64,000 bases of DNA from an uncultured Bacteroidales bacterium (GTDB lineage: Bacteria; Bacteroidota; Bacteroidia; Bacteroidales; Bacteroidaceae), in the NCBI GenBank assembly GCA_937995875.1, contig CALKIW010000119.1, forward strand, positions 5,403 to 69,402, given 5' to 3'. Numbering within the stretch: position 1 is the stretch's first letter; each line of letters starts with the position of its first letter. A program made the translations under genes and the position numbers. Shown piece after piece: positions 36,432 through 44,823 of the stretch. The notes under the pieces are model-generated. The model had not been told where the DNA came from. It saw only the letters and a list, made by a program, of their open reading frames with translations, and ran no database searches.

Positions 36432-37952
36432 ATGTTTACAGACGCAGACAAGAAGCAAATTGAAAGTCGTGGGATGTCTATAGCCCGTGTGGAGCATCAG
36501 CTCGAACAAATCAAACAAGGTTTCCCTTTCCTCCGTTTGGAGGGGGCAGCTTCTGTGGAAATGGGAATAGTTGTCCCTAAGGAATCAGAACAACAAATTG
36601 CAAGACAGAAATGGGAGGATTATAAGAAAGAAGGCAAGTATAAAGTTGTGAAGTTTGTGCCGGCTTCGGGAGCTGCCAGCCGTATGTTCAAGAATATGTT
36701 TGCGTTTCTAACAGCCGATTATGATTCTCCGAGTACGGACTTTGAAAAGAAGTTTTTTGCTGATATCAAGCAGTTTGCATTCTTCAAAGCACTTGACAAA
36801 AAGTGTCAATCCAATCACGGCAAGACTATAGACCAGCTGATTACAGAGGGTAATTATAAGACGGTAGTAGCCAATATGCTGAACAATGAGGGCATGAATT
36901 ACGGACAGTTGCCTAAGGGTTTGCTGCTCTTTCACAACTATGACGATGATGCCCGCACGCCAATGGAGGAGCATTTAGTGGAAGCAGCTCTCTATGCATC
37001 GGTGGATGGCGAGGCTGATATACACTTTACGGTGTCGCACGACCATCTTGATCTTTTTGAGAAAAAAGTAGCGGAGAAGAAAGATTATTATGAACAGAAG
37101 TTCGGCATTCATTACAACATTTCTTTCTCTGAGCAGAAACCGAGTACAGATACCATAGCCACTAATCCGGACAATACACCTTTCAGAAACGAAGACGGCA
37201 GTCTGCTCTTCCGACCGGGTGGGCATGGAGCGCTTATCGAAAATCTCAATGATATTGATGCCGACATCGTATTCGTTAAGAATATCGACAATGTTGTACC
37301 TGACCGTTTGAAGGCCGACACAGTGCTCTGGAAGCAGATCATTGCAGGCGTTTTGGTCGAAAAGCAGCAGAAAGTTTTTGCTTACATGCAGGCATTGGAT
37401 AGCGGAGCATACAACCATAGTAAGTTGGAGGAGATTATTCGCTTTGTGCAGCGTGACCTTTGCTGCCGTAATGCCGATTTGAAACACTTTGAAGATGCTG
37501 AGCTTGTGAGCTATTTGAAGCGAAAACTTAATCGTCCGATGCGTGTCTGTGGAGTGGTAAAGAACGTTGGCGAGCCTGGCGGAGGACCGTTTTTGGCCTT
37601 TAATGCAGACGGCAGTGTAAGTCTACAGATACTCGAAAGCAGCCAAATCGACAAGTCGAATGCCGACTATATGAAGATGTTCACGGACGGAACGCACTTT
37701 AATCCGGTAGATCTCGTATGTGCCATCAAGGATTATAAGGGCAACGCTTTTAATTTGGTGGACTATGTAGACGAGTCTACAGGTTTTATCAGTTCAAAGA
37801 GTAAAAATGGTCGAGAGCTCAAGGCACTTGAATTGCCAGGCCTTTGGAATGGTGCGATGAGTGATTGGAACACCATCTTTGTAGAAGTTCCGCTCTCTAC
37901 GTTCAATCCTGTAAAGACCGTTAATGACTTACTGCGCGATAGCCATCAGTAA
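36432..37952 (+). CDS. DUF4301 family protein
   Basis: A 506-residue soluble protein of the Bacteroidota family DUF4301. The segment KFVPASGAASRMFKNM (about residues 75-90) resembles the phosphate-binding loop of sugar nucleotidyltransferases (PAxGxGSRM), and later blocks (RPGGHGALIENLNDIDADIVFVKNIDNV, then GGGPFLA) fit an expanded Rossmann-like fold of that class. A nucleotidyltransferase activity is therefore plausible but unproven. A TTTG/TATTTTTG pair (36369-36398, 18 nt apart) gives a promoter about 35 bp upstream. It stands alone. Confidence 0.78.
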   Translation: MFTDADKKQIESRGMSIARVEHQLEQIKQGFPFLRLEGAASVEMGIVVPKESEQQIARQKWEDYKKEGKYKVVKFVPASGAASRMFKNMFAFLTADYDSPSTDFEKKFFADIKQFAFFKALDKKCQSNHGKTIDQLITEGNYKTVVANMLNNEGMNYGQLPKGLLLFHNYDDDARTPMEEHLVEAALYASVDGEADIHFTVSHDHLDLFEKKVAEKKDYYEQKFGIHYNISFSEQKPSTDTIATNPDNTPFRNEDGSLLFRPGGHGALIENLNDIDADIVFVKNIDNVVPDRLKADTVLWKQIIAGVLVEKQQKVFAYMQALDSGAYNHSKLEEIIRFVQRDLCCRNADLKHFEDAELVSYLKRKLNRPMRVCGVVKNVGEPGGGPFLAFNADGSVSLQILESSQIDKSNADYMKMFTDGTHFNPVDLVCAIKDYKGNAFNLVDYVDESTGFISSKSKNGRELKALELPGLWNGAMSDWNTIFVEVPLSTFNPVKTVNDLLRDSHQ

Positions 37953-38029
37953 ACACAGAAACAAGCATTCGCAAACAATGCAACTGCGATTAAAGAATAT
38001 AGTGACAACGCTAACTTTATAAATGTGAC

Positions 38030-38094
38030 AAAACTACGACGCCATTGGATGTTCATTGAGTTAAAAAATGTACATCCGATGGCGTCGTAGTTTT
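38030..38094. terminator. Long bidirectional terminator
   Basis: AAAACTACGACGCCAT (38030-38045) pairs with 38079-38094, and TGGATGT continues with ACATCC, giving about 22 pairs around a 19-nt loop. It lies between the convergent DUF4301 gene and the secreted unknown. Confidence 0.88.
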
Positions 38095-38167
38095 CTTTAT
38101 TTGTAGTCTTTTTTACAAAGAACTAAACTCCCGGTTATGAGGAGCGTAGGCTGCGGCAGTTTGGATT

Positions 38168-38656
38168 TTAGTCCCAGCTCTTGCTTCTGATTTCTTTCAG
38201 TGCATTTTCCCAGTTGGTATCCAGAGAGAATGGGGTAGCAAACTTTGTACTGTTGTAATATCCCAGCACAAGGTCCTTGTCCATATCGTTGAAAAGACTG
38301 TTGTTAATGCTTGCATTTTTAAAGCGGGTTATTACAATCTCTTTTTTCGATTTATTGTTTGATTCTGCCAGACGTTTGAAGTAAAGATTTATAAACTCAG
38401 TCATGGCAAAGGTTTGTTCGCCTAATTGCTGCTCGGTAAAGGAAGCATTGTCATTTGCTTTATAAAGCATGTACTCTATGGCATCCCATTTGAAAGATGC
38501 TACTTTCCGCTCTTCCATAGGCTTTTCCTTGTCATATTTGATGGTTTCAAAGCTTTTCTGCATATTCTTCACTTCATTGAAAATCTGCTGAGCTTGAACA
38601 TTCATTGTAAAGGCACAAAGCATCGCAAAGGCTGTTAAAATCTTCTTCATATTCAT
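38168..38656 (-). CDS. Secreted protein of unknown function
   Basis: A 162-residue protein with a clear signal peptide (MNMKKILTAFAMLCAFTMNVQAQQ). The mature part is helical and charged (KNMQKSFETIKYDKEKPMEER, then VITRFKNASINNS), with no Cys and no domain I recognise. It is likely periplasmic. It lies 47 bp downstream of the ABC ATPase gene on the same strand and could be its last operon member. No known family is named. Confidence 0.75.
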   Translation of the reverse strand: MNMKKILTAFAMLCAFTMNVQAQQIFNEVKNMQKSFETIKYDKEKPMEERKVASFKWDAIEYMLYKANDNASFTEQQLGEQTFAMTEFINLYFKRLAESNNKSKKEIVITRFKNASINNSLFNDMDKDLVLGYYNSTKFATPFSLDTNWENALKEIRSKSWD

Positions 38657-38703
38657 TAATTTATTTGTCTTGTTTATATTCTTTGTTTATTGTTCGATAT
38701 GGA

Positions 38704-40239
38704 CTAATGTCTAACCAACTGCAACTTATGGTCTATACACGTGGGAAATTCATTCTCGTAGTGGGTGACCATGATGAGCGTCTTGTTCTTCCGACGGCAG
38801 AATGTATCGATGATATTCTTCACTTTCTGTCGATTACGGTTGTCCAGTCCATGCAAGGGCTCGTCAAGTATGAGTAATTCCGGGTCTTTGACAAATGCCC
38901 TTGCTAATAAAGCAAGACGTTGTTCTCCGCTGGAAAGTTTCATGAAAGTTCGTTTTTCAATATCTTTAACACCAAAAACGTCCATCCAAAAGCGGCAAAT
39001 CTCATATTCATCTTCTTTGGGCTTCACATATAAGCCTACGCTGTCTTTAAGACCGCTGGCAACAATTTGTATGGTTGGGAGGTCGCGTTTATAGGCTCGA
39101 TGCATCTCCGGAGACACATATCCGATATGTTTTTTGATGTCCCAAATGCTTTCTCCCGTTCCTCTTGGTTGGTCGAATAGGGTTATATCGCAAGCATAAC
39201 TCTGTGGATTATCCGCACAAACAAGGCTTAGCAATGTAGATTTTCCCGCTCCATTTTTCCCTACGAGTGCCCATTTCTCACCATTTTGAACAGTCCACGA
39301 CAGGTCTTTCAAAATGGTGCGGTTTCCATATTTGATACTCACGTTATGCAATTCCACCACCTTTTGTGTGTGGTATTCATTGTTTTTATATGGCAGACTA
39401 ATAATTGCCTGTTCAGTTTCCTTGCTTAACACATGGACAGGCACAGGTTGTTTTTGTTCCAAATACTCTGTTAGGGAGAGTTTGGGACATACCTTGTTGT
39501 TTTCCACTTCTACCACATGGGTGATGAACGAAGGTATATCGTCTGTTTTAGAAAGTACAAGGATAATCTGCAGTCCCTTGCTATGCGACAGAGTTTCAAA
39601 CAGATCGCGCAACTGATCTCGCGTGGAGGCATCGAGCCCGATAAAGGGATTGTCCATGATAAGCACGCGTGGTGCTGCGAGCAATGTCTCCGTTAGCTTA
39701 AACTTCCGCAGCTCGCCGCTCGAAAGCAAGGTAGTGTATTTGTCGAGCAATAGATCCATTTGAAAGGTTTTGTAGAGGTTTTGTTGCAGGGCTCTACGTT
39801 CCGGTGTGTCTTCCCCTTGCCGTTGATATGCATCTTCCAGCTTCGCTCCCACAGTAGGGGTATTGCGGTCTATTTCAGTTTGATTCCATCGTTGTTGCAG
39901 AAAATAGGTGCGGTCGTTATCACCACCGTATGCGTCTTGAAATGCAATGTATTTGATGTTGTCGGACGCCATAGGCTTGGTGCTGGGCCGAAAATCGTAT
40001 TCCACATCGTGCATGAGCAACGGATATTTTCCCATGATGATATTTACCAAACGGGTTTTGCCCCCTGCATTTGGGCCAATGATAGCGATATGCTCACCGT
40101 TGCGACTCTCAAAGTTCACGGGCTCTGCCATTCGCCATTCGGGCATTCTGCATACGCCGTTGTTCACCTTGATGATGGGCCAAGCCTCATTACAGTCGTT
40201 TCTACTGTGAATATTTGTATTGTTTGTCTGTTGCATCAT
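38704..40239 (-). CDS. Twin-ATPase ABC protein (ModF/PhrA-like)
   Basis: A 511-residue soluble protein with two ABC ATPase domains in tandem and no membrane segment. Domain 1 has Walker A IGPNAGGKT, signature LSSGELRKFKL and Walker B VLIMDNPFIGLD, in which Asn replaces the usual Glu, so the first site is probably inactive for hydrolysis. Domain 2 has VGKNGAGKST, LSSGEQRLALL and LLILDEPLHGLD, all intact. This resembles ModF/PhrA, whose function is poorly known. No molybdate transport genes are near. It follows ruvC on the minus strand with a 45-bp gap. Confidence 0.86.
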   Translation of the reverse strand: MMQQTNNTNIHSRNDCNEAWPIIKVNNGVCRMPEWRMAEPVNFESRNGEHIAIIGPNAGGKTRLVNIIMGKYPLLMHDVEYDFRPSTKPMASDNIKYIAFQDAYGGDNDRTYFLQQRWNQTEIDRNTPTVGAKLEDAYQRQGEDTPERRALQQNLYKTFQMDLLLDKYTTLLSSGELRKFKLTETLLAAPRVLIMDNPFIGLDASTRDQLRDLFETLSHSKGLQIILVLSKTDDIPSFITHVVEVENNKVCPKLSLTEYLEQKQPVPVHVLSKETEQAIISLPYKNNEYHTQKVVELHNVSIKYGNRTILKDLSWTVQNGEKWALVGKNGAGKSTLLSLVCADNPQSYACDITLFDQPRGTGESIWDIKKHIGYVSPEMHRAYKRDLPTIQIVASGLKDSVGLYVKPKEDEYEICRFWMDVFGVKDIEKRTFMKLSSGEQRLALLARAFVKDPELLILDEPLHGLDNRNRQKVKNIIDTFCRRKNKTLIMVTHYENEFPTCIDHKLQLVRH

Positions 40240-40284
40240 GTCTTATTTTCTTTCTTCAAAGTCTTGCCGTTCTCCTGTCAATGT

Positions 40285-40866
40285 TTAGCGTTTTACCTTT
40301 TTGGGATTTCTTCTTACGAAATCACTCCAACTCCCATAATGGGGAGCGTCTACATCGGGCCTTGATGATTGCATAAAATGACAATAGGCAGCTCCCAAAG
40401 CATCTGTGGCATCCATGAATTTTGGCATCTCGTCCTTACTGATGTTCAACAGTCGCTGCAACATCCCGGCAACCTGCTCCTTTGAGGCTTGACCTTGTCC
40501 GGTGATGGCCACCTTGATTTTCAGGGGAGCATACTCATGGATGAAAATGTCGCGATGAATGGCTGCCGATATGGCCACCCCCTGAGCTCGTCCCAATTTG
40601 ATGAGCGATTGCACGTTTTTGCTGTAAAACGGTGCTTCAATAGCCATTTCATCGGGATGATATTCATCTATGATACCGATAACACGCTCGAAGATTTTGC
40701 CCAATTTGAGATAGGTGTCTGGTATTTTACGCATATCGACTACCCCCAATGCCAACATCTCCGGCTTGTTTCCGATCACACGCAACACGCCATATCCCAT
40801 GATGTTGGTGCCCGGGTCGATGCCCAGTATAATGCGTTCGGTGGGTTGTTTGCGTGTTGGTGTCAT
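40285..40866 (-). CDS. ruvC: Holliday junction resolvase RuvC
   Basis: Cuts Holliday junctions with RuvAB. The 193 residues include the catalytic acids: Asp17 in GIDPGTN, Glu in MAIEAPFYS, and the Asp pair in MDATDALGAAYCH. The N-terminus has about ten extra residues before the first strand and a basic C-terminal tail (RRNPKKVKR). ruvA and ruvB are not in the window. The gene lies between the metallo-hydrolase and the ABC protein on the minus strand. Confidence 0.95.
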   Translation of the reverse strand: MTPTRKQPTERIILGIDPGTNIMGYGVLRVIGNKPEMLALGVVDMRKIPDTYLKLGKIFERVIGIIDEYHPDEMAIEAPFYSKNVQSLIKLGRAQGVAISAAIHRDIFIHEYAPLKIKVAITGQGQASKEQVAGMLQRLLNISKDEMPKFMDATDALGAAYCHFMQSSRPDVDAPHYGSWSDFVRRNPKKVKR

Positions 40867-40920
40867 TGTTTTTGTTCCTGAATGTCTATCTGTTTGTTCC
40901 TGACTATTTCTCCGGTTGGT

Positions 40921-41568
40921 TTATCGGTCGATGTAAGGATTATTTGCAACCTCGTTGCCAATGGTCGTCGGCTCACCGTGCCCGGTATATAGCTTGGTGT
41001 TGTCGGGCAGCTGCGACACCATACGCAGGCTCTGTATGATGAGGAACATGGAGCCTCCCGGCAAATCGGTGCGACCTATACTGTTGCGAAAGAGGGTGTC
41101 GCCGGAGAAAGCAACGTTTTCTTCCTTGCAATAGAAAAAAACGCTACCGGGGGAGTGGCCGGGTGTTTCGAGCAAGGTAAACTGATGGTTTCCAAACTTC
41201 ACTACATCCTCATCGCATAGATATTTGCCTACGGGAGAGAAGTCGGATGACTGCATTTCGATACCGCAAATAGCTTTTGCCTGCATGGGCAGCGAACTCA
41301 TCAACCTCTCGTCTGAAGCGTGTACTTCTACTTTCAAGCCCCAAGTATCGTGCACAAACTTATTGCCAAAGTTATGATCTATGTGTCCATGTGTAGCCAA
41401 TAAGTGCACAGGGCGCAGCTCGTTCTGCTCAATATATTCCCGAATAGCTTTTTTCTCACTTTCATAGAACGCGCCACAGTCGATGATAATGGCCTCGCGG
41501 GTCTCGTCGCTGACAACATAGCAGTTCTCCTGAATCATGTTGCAAACAAATGGTTGTATCTTTAGCAT
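40921..41568 (-). CDS. MBL-fold hydrolase (glyoxalase II-like)
   Basis: A 215-residue metallo-beta-lactamase-fold protein. The metal motif THGHIDHNFG is intact, with further ligands in ETPGHSPGS, AFSGDTLF and, near the end, YTGHGEPTT. These fit glyoxalase II-type hydrolases, which cleave S-lactoylglutathione or related thioesters; whether glutathione is used in this organism is unknown. I chose the internal ATG at 41568 (MLKIQPFVCNMIQENCYVV), the standard start, over one 14 codons upstream. It follows rsmG by about 50 bp. Confidence 0.86.
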   Translation of the reverse strand: MLKIQPFVCNMIQENCYVVSDETREAIIIDCGAFYESEKKAIREYIEQNELRPVHLLATHGHIDHNFGNKFVHDTWGLKVEVHASDERLMSSLPMQAKAICGIEMQSSDFSPVGKYLCDEDVVKFGNHQFTLLETPGHSPGSVFFYCKEENVAFSGDTLFRNSIGRTDLPGGSMFLIIQSLRMVSQLPDNTKLYTGHGEPTTIGNEVANNPYIDR

Positions 41569-41618
41569 ATATTTTCGATGATTAGTTAATGGAATGATGG
41601 GTGTTCTCAATCGAGAAG

Positions 41619-42248
41619 TTATTTGTATGGTGACAATGGAAGGTAAATCACATATTTTTCTTTAAACCATTCATTGTCGAAGAAAGTGGAAATCTCTGTT
41701 TGTTCCACAATCTTCTTAAAAGGGTTGAGCTCGGCATTCAGGCTCCCGCCTTTAAGCACAACAAGCCCGTTGGGCAAAGCGTTGCGTTGTGACTTGGAGA
41801 TGTTTTTCCGAACAATTTTCACCAAGTCGGGCAGGGGCATCACAGCGCGCGACACCACAAAATCGAACTTGCCTTTCTCCTCCTCGCCACGACGATGAAA
41901 GGCTTCAACGTTTTTCAGACCAATGGAGTTGGCTATCTCGGTTGCTACTTTTATTTTCTTTCCGGTGCTGTCGATGAGGGTAAAATGACATTCTGGAAAC
42001 ATGATGGCCAGTGGAATGCCGGGAAAACCGCCACCCGTACCAAAGTCGAGGATGGTGGTTTGAGGTTTGAATCTTATCGCTTTGGCAATAGCCAGCGAGT
42101 GGAGTACGTGGTGTAGATACAGGTTGTCGATGTCTTTTCGGGAAATGACATTGATTTTTGCATTCCAGTCGTGATAGAGTGCATCAAGCGCTTCGAACTG
42201 CTCCTTCTGGGGGGAGGTGAGATGCGGGAAATAGTTGTAGAAGTCCAT
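41619..42248 (-). CDS. rsmG: 16S rRNA (guanine527-N7) methyltransferase
   Basis: Methylates G527 of 16S rRNA; loss gives streptomycin resistance in other bacteria. The 209 residues have WNAKINVISRKDIDNLYLHHVLHSL, the SAM motif ILDFGTGGGFPGIPLA and the block NAEAFHRRGEEE-like VEAFHRRGEEE. Start 42248 (MDFYNYFPHL) is preferred: the promoter on the minus strand has its -7 box at 42267-42274, so a start at 42308 would not be transcribed from it. An ATG at 42257 is also possible. Confidence 0.93.
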   Translation of the reverse strand: MDFYNYFPHLTSPQKEQFEALDALYHDWNAKINVISRKDIDNLYLHHVLHSLAIAKAIRFKPQTTILDFGTGGGFPGIPLAIMFPECHFTLIDSTGKKIKVATEIANSIGLKNVEAFHRRGEEEKGKFDFVVSRAVMPLPDLVKIVRKNISKSQRNALPNGLVVLKGGSLNAELNPFKKIVEQTEISTFFDNEWFKEKYVIYLPLSPYK

Positions 42249-42266
42249 TTTGTCCATTATTGCAGG

Positions 42267-42295
42267 CAAAGTTACGATTTTTTGGCGTAACTTTG
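42267..42295. promoter_or_regulatory. Divergent promoter pair rsmG / HAD gene
   Basis: A perfect 10-bp inverted repeat: CAAAGTTACG (42267-42276) and CGTAACTTTG (42286-42295). Each half is a TAACTTTG -7 box for transcription away from the centre. The two promoters therefore overlap and cannot easily be occupied at once. Confidence 0.7.
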
Positions 42296-42314
42296 TAGTC
42301 AAATACATATAATA

Positions 42315-42944
42315 ATGATTAAAGCAGTCTTATTTGACCTTGATGGAGTGGTGCTCGACACAGAGACACAATACACAAAGTTTTGGGGGAAACAGTTCAG
42401 ACGGTATTATCCGGAAACTCCGGGAATTGAACATAAAATAAAGGGCATGACGCTGGTGCAGATTTATGACGCATTCTTTGCTGACAGGCCGGATGTTCAA
42501 GAGGCTATTACCCATGAGCTGAATGAGTTTGAACGTCAAATGTGTTTTGATTATATTGCAGGCTTTGAGACCTTTGTCAAGCAGCTTCACCAACGCGGTC
42601 TTAAAACGGCAGTAGTGACAAGCAGCAATCGTCCGAAGATGGAGGGTGTGTATGACAAACGGCCTGAGTTGAAGCAGTATTTCGACAAGATACTCACAAG
42701 TGAAGACTTTACCAAAAGCAAACCTGACCCTGAATGTTACCTCAAGGGAGCACAGGTGTTGGGTGTGCAGCCGGCAGAATGTATGGGAATTGAAGACAGC
42801 ATCAACGGACTGAAGGCTGTGCGCGCAGCCGGTTTGTATTCTGTTGGACTGACAACGACAAACAGTCGGCAGGTGGTTGCCTCGCTCTGTGATGTTGTCG
42901 CCGACGATTTCACGCAGTTAAATCTTGATATTTTGTTAGGATAG
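42315..42944 (+). CDS. HAD-family phosphatase (beta-phosphoglucomutase-like)
   Basis: A 209-residue HAD hydrolase with a helical cap. Motif I FDLDGVVLDTE, motif II VVTSSNR, Lys of motif III in SKPDPECYLKGA, and motif IV MGIEDSINGLKA are all canonical. It resembles phosphatases and phosphoglucomutases of subfamily IA; the sugar-phosphate substrate is unknown. Its promoter overlaps that of rsmG. Repeat copy D follows. Confidence 0.9.
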   Translation: MIKAVLFDLDGVVLDTETQYTKFWGKQFRRYYPETPGIEHKIKGMTLVQIYDAFFADRPDVQEAITHELNEFERQMCFDYIAGFETFVKQLHQRGLKTAVVTSSNRPKMEGVYDKRPELKQYFDKILTSEDFTKSKPDPECYLKGAQVLGVQPAECMGIEDSINGLKAVRAAGLYSVGLTTTNSRQVVASLCDVVADDFTQLNLDILLG

Positions 42945-42969
42945 ATAACAGTTGATTGCGTTTAGTTTT

Positions 42970-43385
42970 GTTGAAATAAAAGGACAAACACTCTCTTATA
43001 ATTCACGTATTTTACAACGCAAATAATTTTGTTCGAAATACGCCCGAAAAACCGAGTGTTATGTAAGTTGCTGTATAATAGTAATATACGGAAATCCACA
43101 CCGAATGGCATAAAATATTTTCTCTCAAGGCTTTGCGATTACGGCTTTGTGGCGTCGCCGTTAGGGCTTTTCGGCATCACGATTGAGGCTTAGTCGCCAT
43201 GCGGTTGGGCCTTTGTTGTCGTGCGGTTGGGCCTTAGTCGCAGGACGAAGATAAATTTCAGATGATTCTATTTGTTTCTCATGGCCTCCAAAAAGCAGCA
43301 TTTTGTGATTAAACATAGCCCTTTTTCTGCTGGAAGACAAAATTTTCAAGTCCTTTCTATAGTGTATAAATTTTGACTAAAATGG
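42970..43385 (-). repeat. Dispersed intergenic repeat, copy D (short form)
   Basis: About 415 bp in the 645-bp gap between the HAD and EamA genes, on the minus strand. Plus-strand CATAGCCC (43314-43321) is the box, 74 bp separate it from the array (43130-43239), and an AT-rich tail reaches 42970. Copy D is the most divergent in unit sequence. From 43390 to 43560 only the TACCTTTG promoter box of the EamA gene (43564-43571) stands out. Confidence 0.8.
43130..43239 (-). repeat. Five-unit 22-bp array (copy D)
   Basis: Five adjacent 22-bp units with borders at 43217/43218, 43195/43196, 43173/43174 and 43151/43152. These units are more alike than in other copies: on the minus strand the first four have AAGGCCCAACCGCA, AAGGCCCAACCGCA, AAGCCTCAATCG and AAGCCCTAACGG in the same register. 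Confidence 0.85.
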
Positions 43386-43589
43386 AGGACGTGCTTTATG
43401 CTCGCTTCCTTCAATAGCTTACAAATTTTGTGCTGTACTCTTTATTTTTTGGTGGCCGTTCATTGAATATCGACACGCCAAAATTCTCGTTAAGGATAAC
43501 AGTTATGATGGCAATAAAATGAAAAATAAACGTCAAATTTTTCTGAACGCCTATTTATATGAGTACCTTTGCAGTTAAAATCGTAGAAA

Positions 43590-44504
43590 ATGGAAGCTAA
43601 AAGTATATTCCAACGCCCGCTTTGGGCCTCTTTGTTTGCTCTGACTGCCGCCATAGCTTGGGGCTGGGCTTATCCGCTCATTAAACTTGGATTTGCCGAG
43701 TTTGGAATAACACCTGATATGACGGGCAGCAAAATGCTGTTTGCCGGCATCCGATTTTGTTTGGCAGGATTGCTGATACTTGCGGTGGCTCAAACTGCGG
43801 GGAGAAGTTTTCGTGTCAGGAGCGGTGTCGATTGGTGGTATATTCTGCTTTTCTCGCTGATGAATACCACGCTCCATTATGCTTTCTTTTATTTTGGCTT
43901 GTCGCACAGTGAAGGCTCAAGAGCAGCCATACTTAATTCGCTGAGCGTGTTCTCTGTGGTTATTTTTGCGTGCATTTTTTTCAAAACCGACAAAATGACC
44001 ATGCGCAAAATCATTGGCTGTGTGGTGGGCTTTACCGGTATTCTTTCTCTGAACTTGGGTGGAAAGGAGAGTGGTTATTTCACGTGGCTTGGCGATGGCA
44101 TGATTATTCTGAACGCCCTTTGCGGAGCTATTGCCTCGCTGATGATACGCGGACTTGGTCAGCGCGTCGATGTGTTTGTAGGAACAGGCTTGTCGCTTGC
44201 TATCGGTGGTGTGCTGCTTGTTGTTCCGGGTCTGCTTATGGACGGTGTGTTGCCGCGTATCACATTGGTGGGTTGCATTTACTTACTGTTGCTCATAGCT
44301 ATCAGCACCGTTGGATTTGCACTATACAACAAACTGCTCACCTGTAATCCTGTGGGTAAAATAGCCATCTACAACTCTCTTATTCCGGTTGTGGGTGCTG
44401 TTACCTCGTGCCTCTGTCTTCACGAAACGTTCTATTGGAAGTATGCAGTTGCCGGACTTTTGGCAGCCGGTGGAATATTTATTATTAATCGGGGGAAACA
44501 GTAG
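43590..44504 (+). CDS. EamA/DMT-family transporter
   Basis: A 304-residue drug/metabolite transporter with ten membrane helices in two EamA repeats (about residues 12-140 and 160-300). Typical are AAIAWGWAYPLIKLG at the start and NPVGKIAIYNSLIPVVGAVTSCL in the last helices. Members export amino acids, nucleobases or other metabolites; substrate unknown. The TACCTTTG box at 43564-43571 leaves a leader of about 15 nt. It stands alone, followed by a bidirectional terminator. Confidence 0.88.
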   Translation: MEAKSIFQRPLWASLFALTAAIAWGWAYPLIKLGFAEFGITPDMTGSKMLFAGIRFCLAGLLILAVAQTAGRSFRVRSGVDWWYILLFSLMNTTLHYAFFYFGLSHSEGSRAAILNSLSVFSVVIFACIFFKTDKMTMRKIIGCVVGFTGILSLNLGGKESGYFTWLGDGMIILNALCGAIASLMIRGLGQRVDVFVGTGLSLAIGGVLLVVPGLLMDGVLPRITLVGCIYLLLLIAISTVGFALYNKLLTCNPVGKIAIYNSLIPVVGAVTSCLCLHETFYWKYAVAGLLAAGGIFIINRGKQ

Positions 44505-44562
44505 CCCAAAGTTTTACGGTTGGAATAGGTATATATCGCTGCGGGAATAAACTTATAATTAA

Positions 44563-44594
44563 AAACGGGAATCCAGCGATTTGGATTCCCGTTT
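44563..44594. terminator. Bidirectional terminator of EamA gene and tRNA-Cys
   Basis: AAACGGGAATCCA (44563-44575) pairs with TGGATTCCCGTTT (44582-44594). It abuts the tRNA 3' end on the minus strand (T-rich after the stem) and lies about 60 bp after the EamA stop. Confidence 0.85.
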
Positions 44595-44595
44595 G

Positions 44596-44666
44596 AGGTG
44601 CCTGGCGGAGTCGAACCGCCTTGCATGGTTTTGCAGACCATTACCTAACCGTTCGGACAAGGCACC
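44596..44666 (-). tRNA. tRNA-Cys (GCA)
   Basis: A 71-nt cloverleaf on the minus strand. Acceptor arms GGTGCC and GGCACC close the molecule, with discriminator T (U73), the identity base of tRNA-Cys. The D arm has the AGGTAAT region, the anticodon loop CTGCAAA is closed by TGGT/ACCA with anticodon GCA, and the T arm has GGTTCGACTCC. The CCA end is not encoded. Confidence 0.96.
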
Positions 44667-44823
44667 GTGCCCTTTCTTTTAAGTGACTGCAAAAGTAGTG
44701 ATAATTTTTGATACGCCCAAATTTTTACATAAGAAATATTAAGACATTCGCATTATCGATAGTTTTTTTGGAATTTTTGATGAATATGCAAGGGCCGTTA
44801 ATGGTTTTTGTTTCTCAGTGAAT

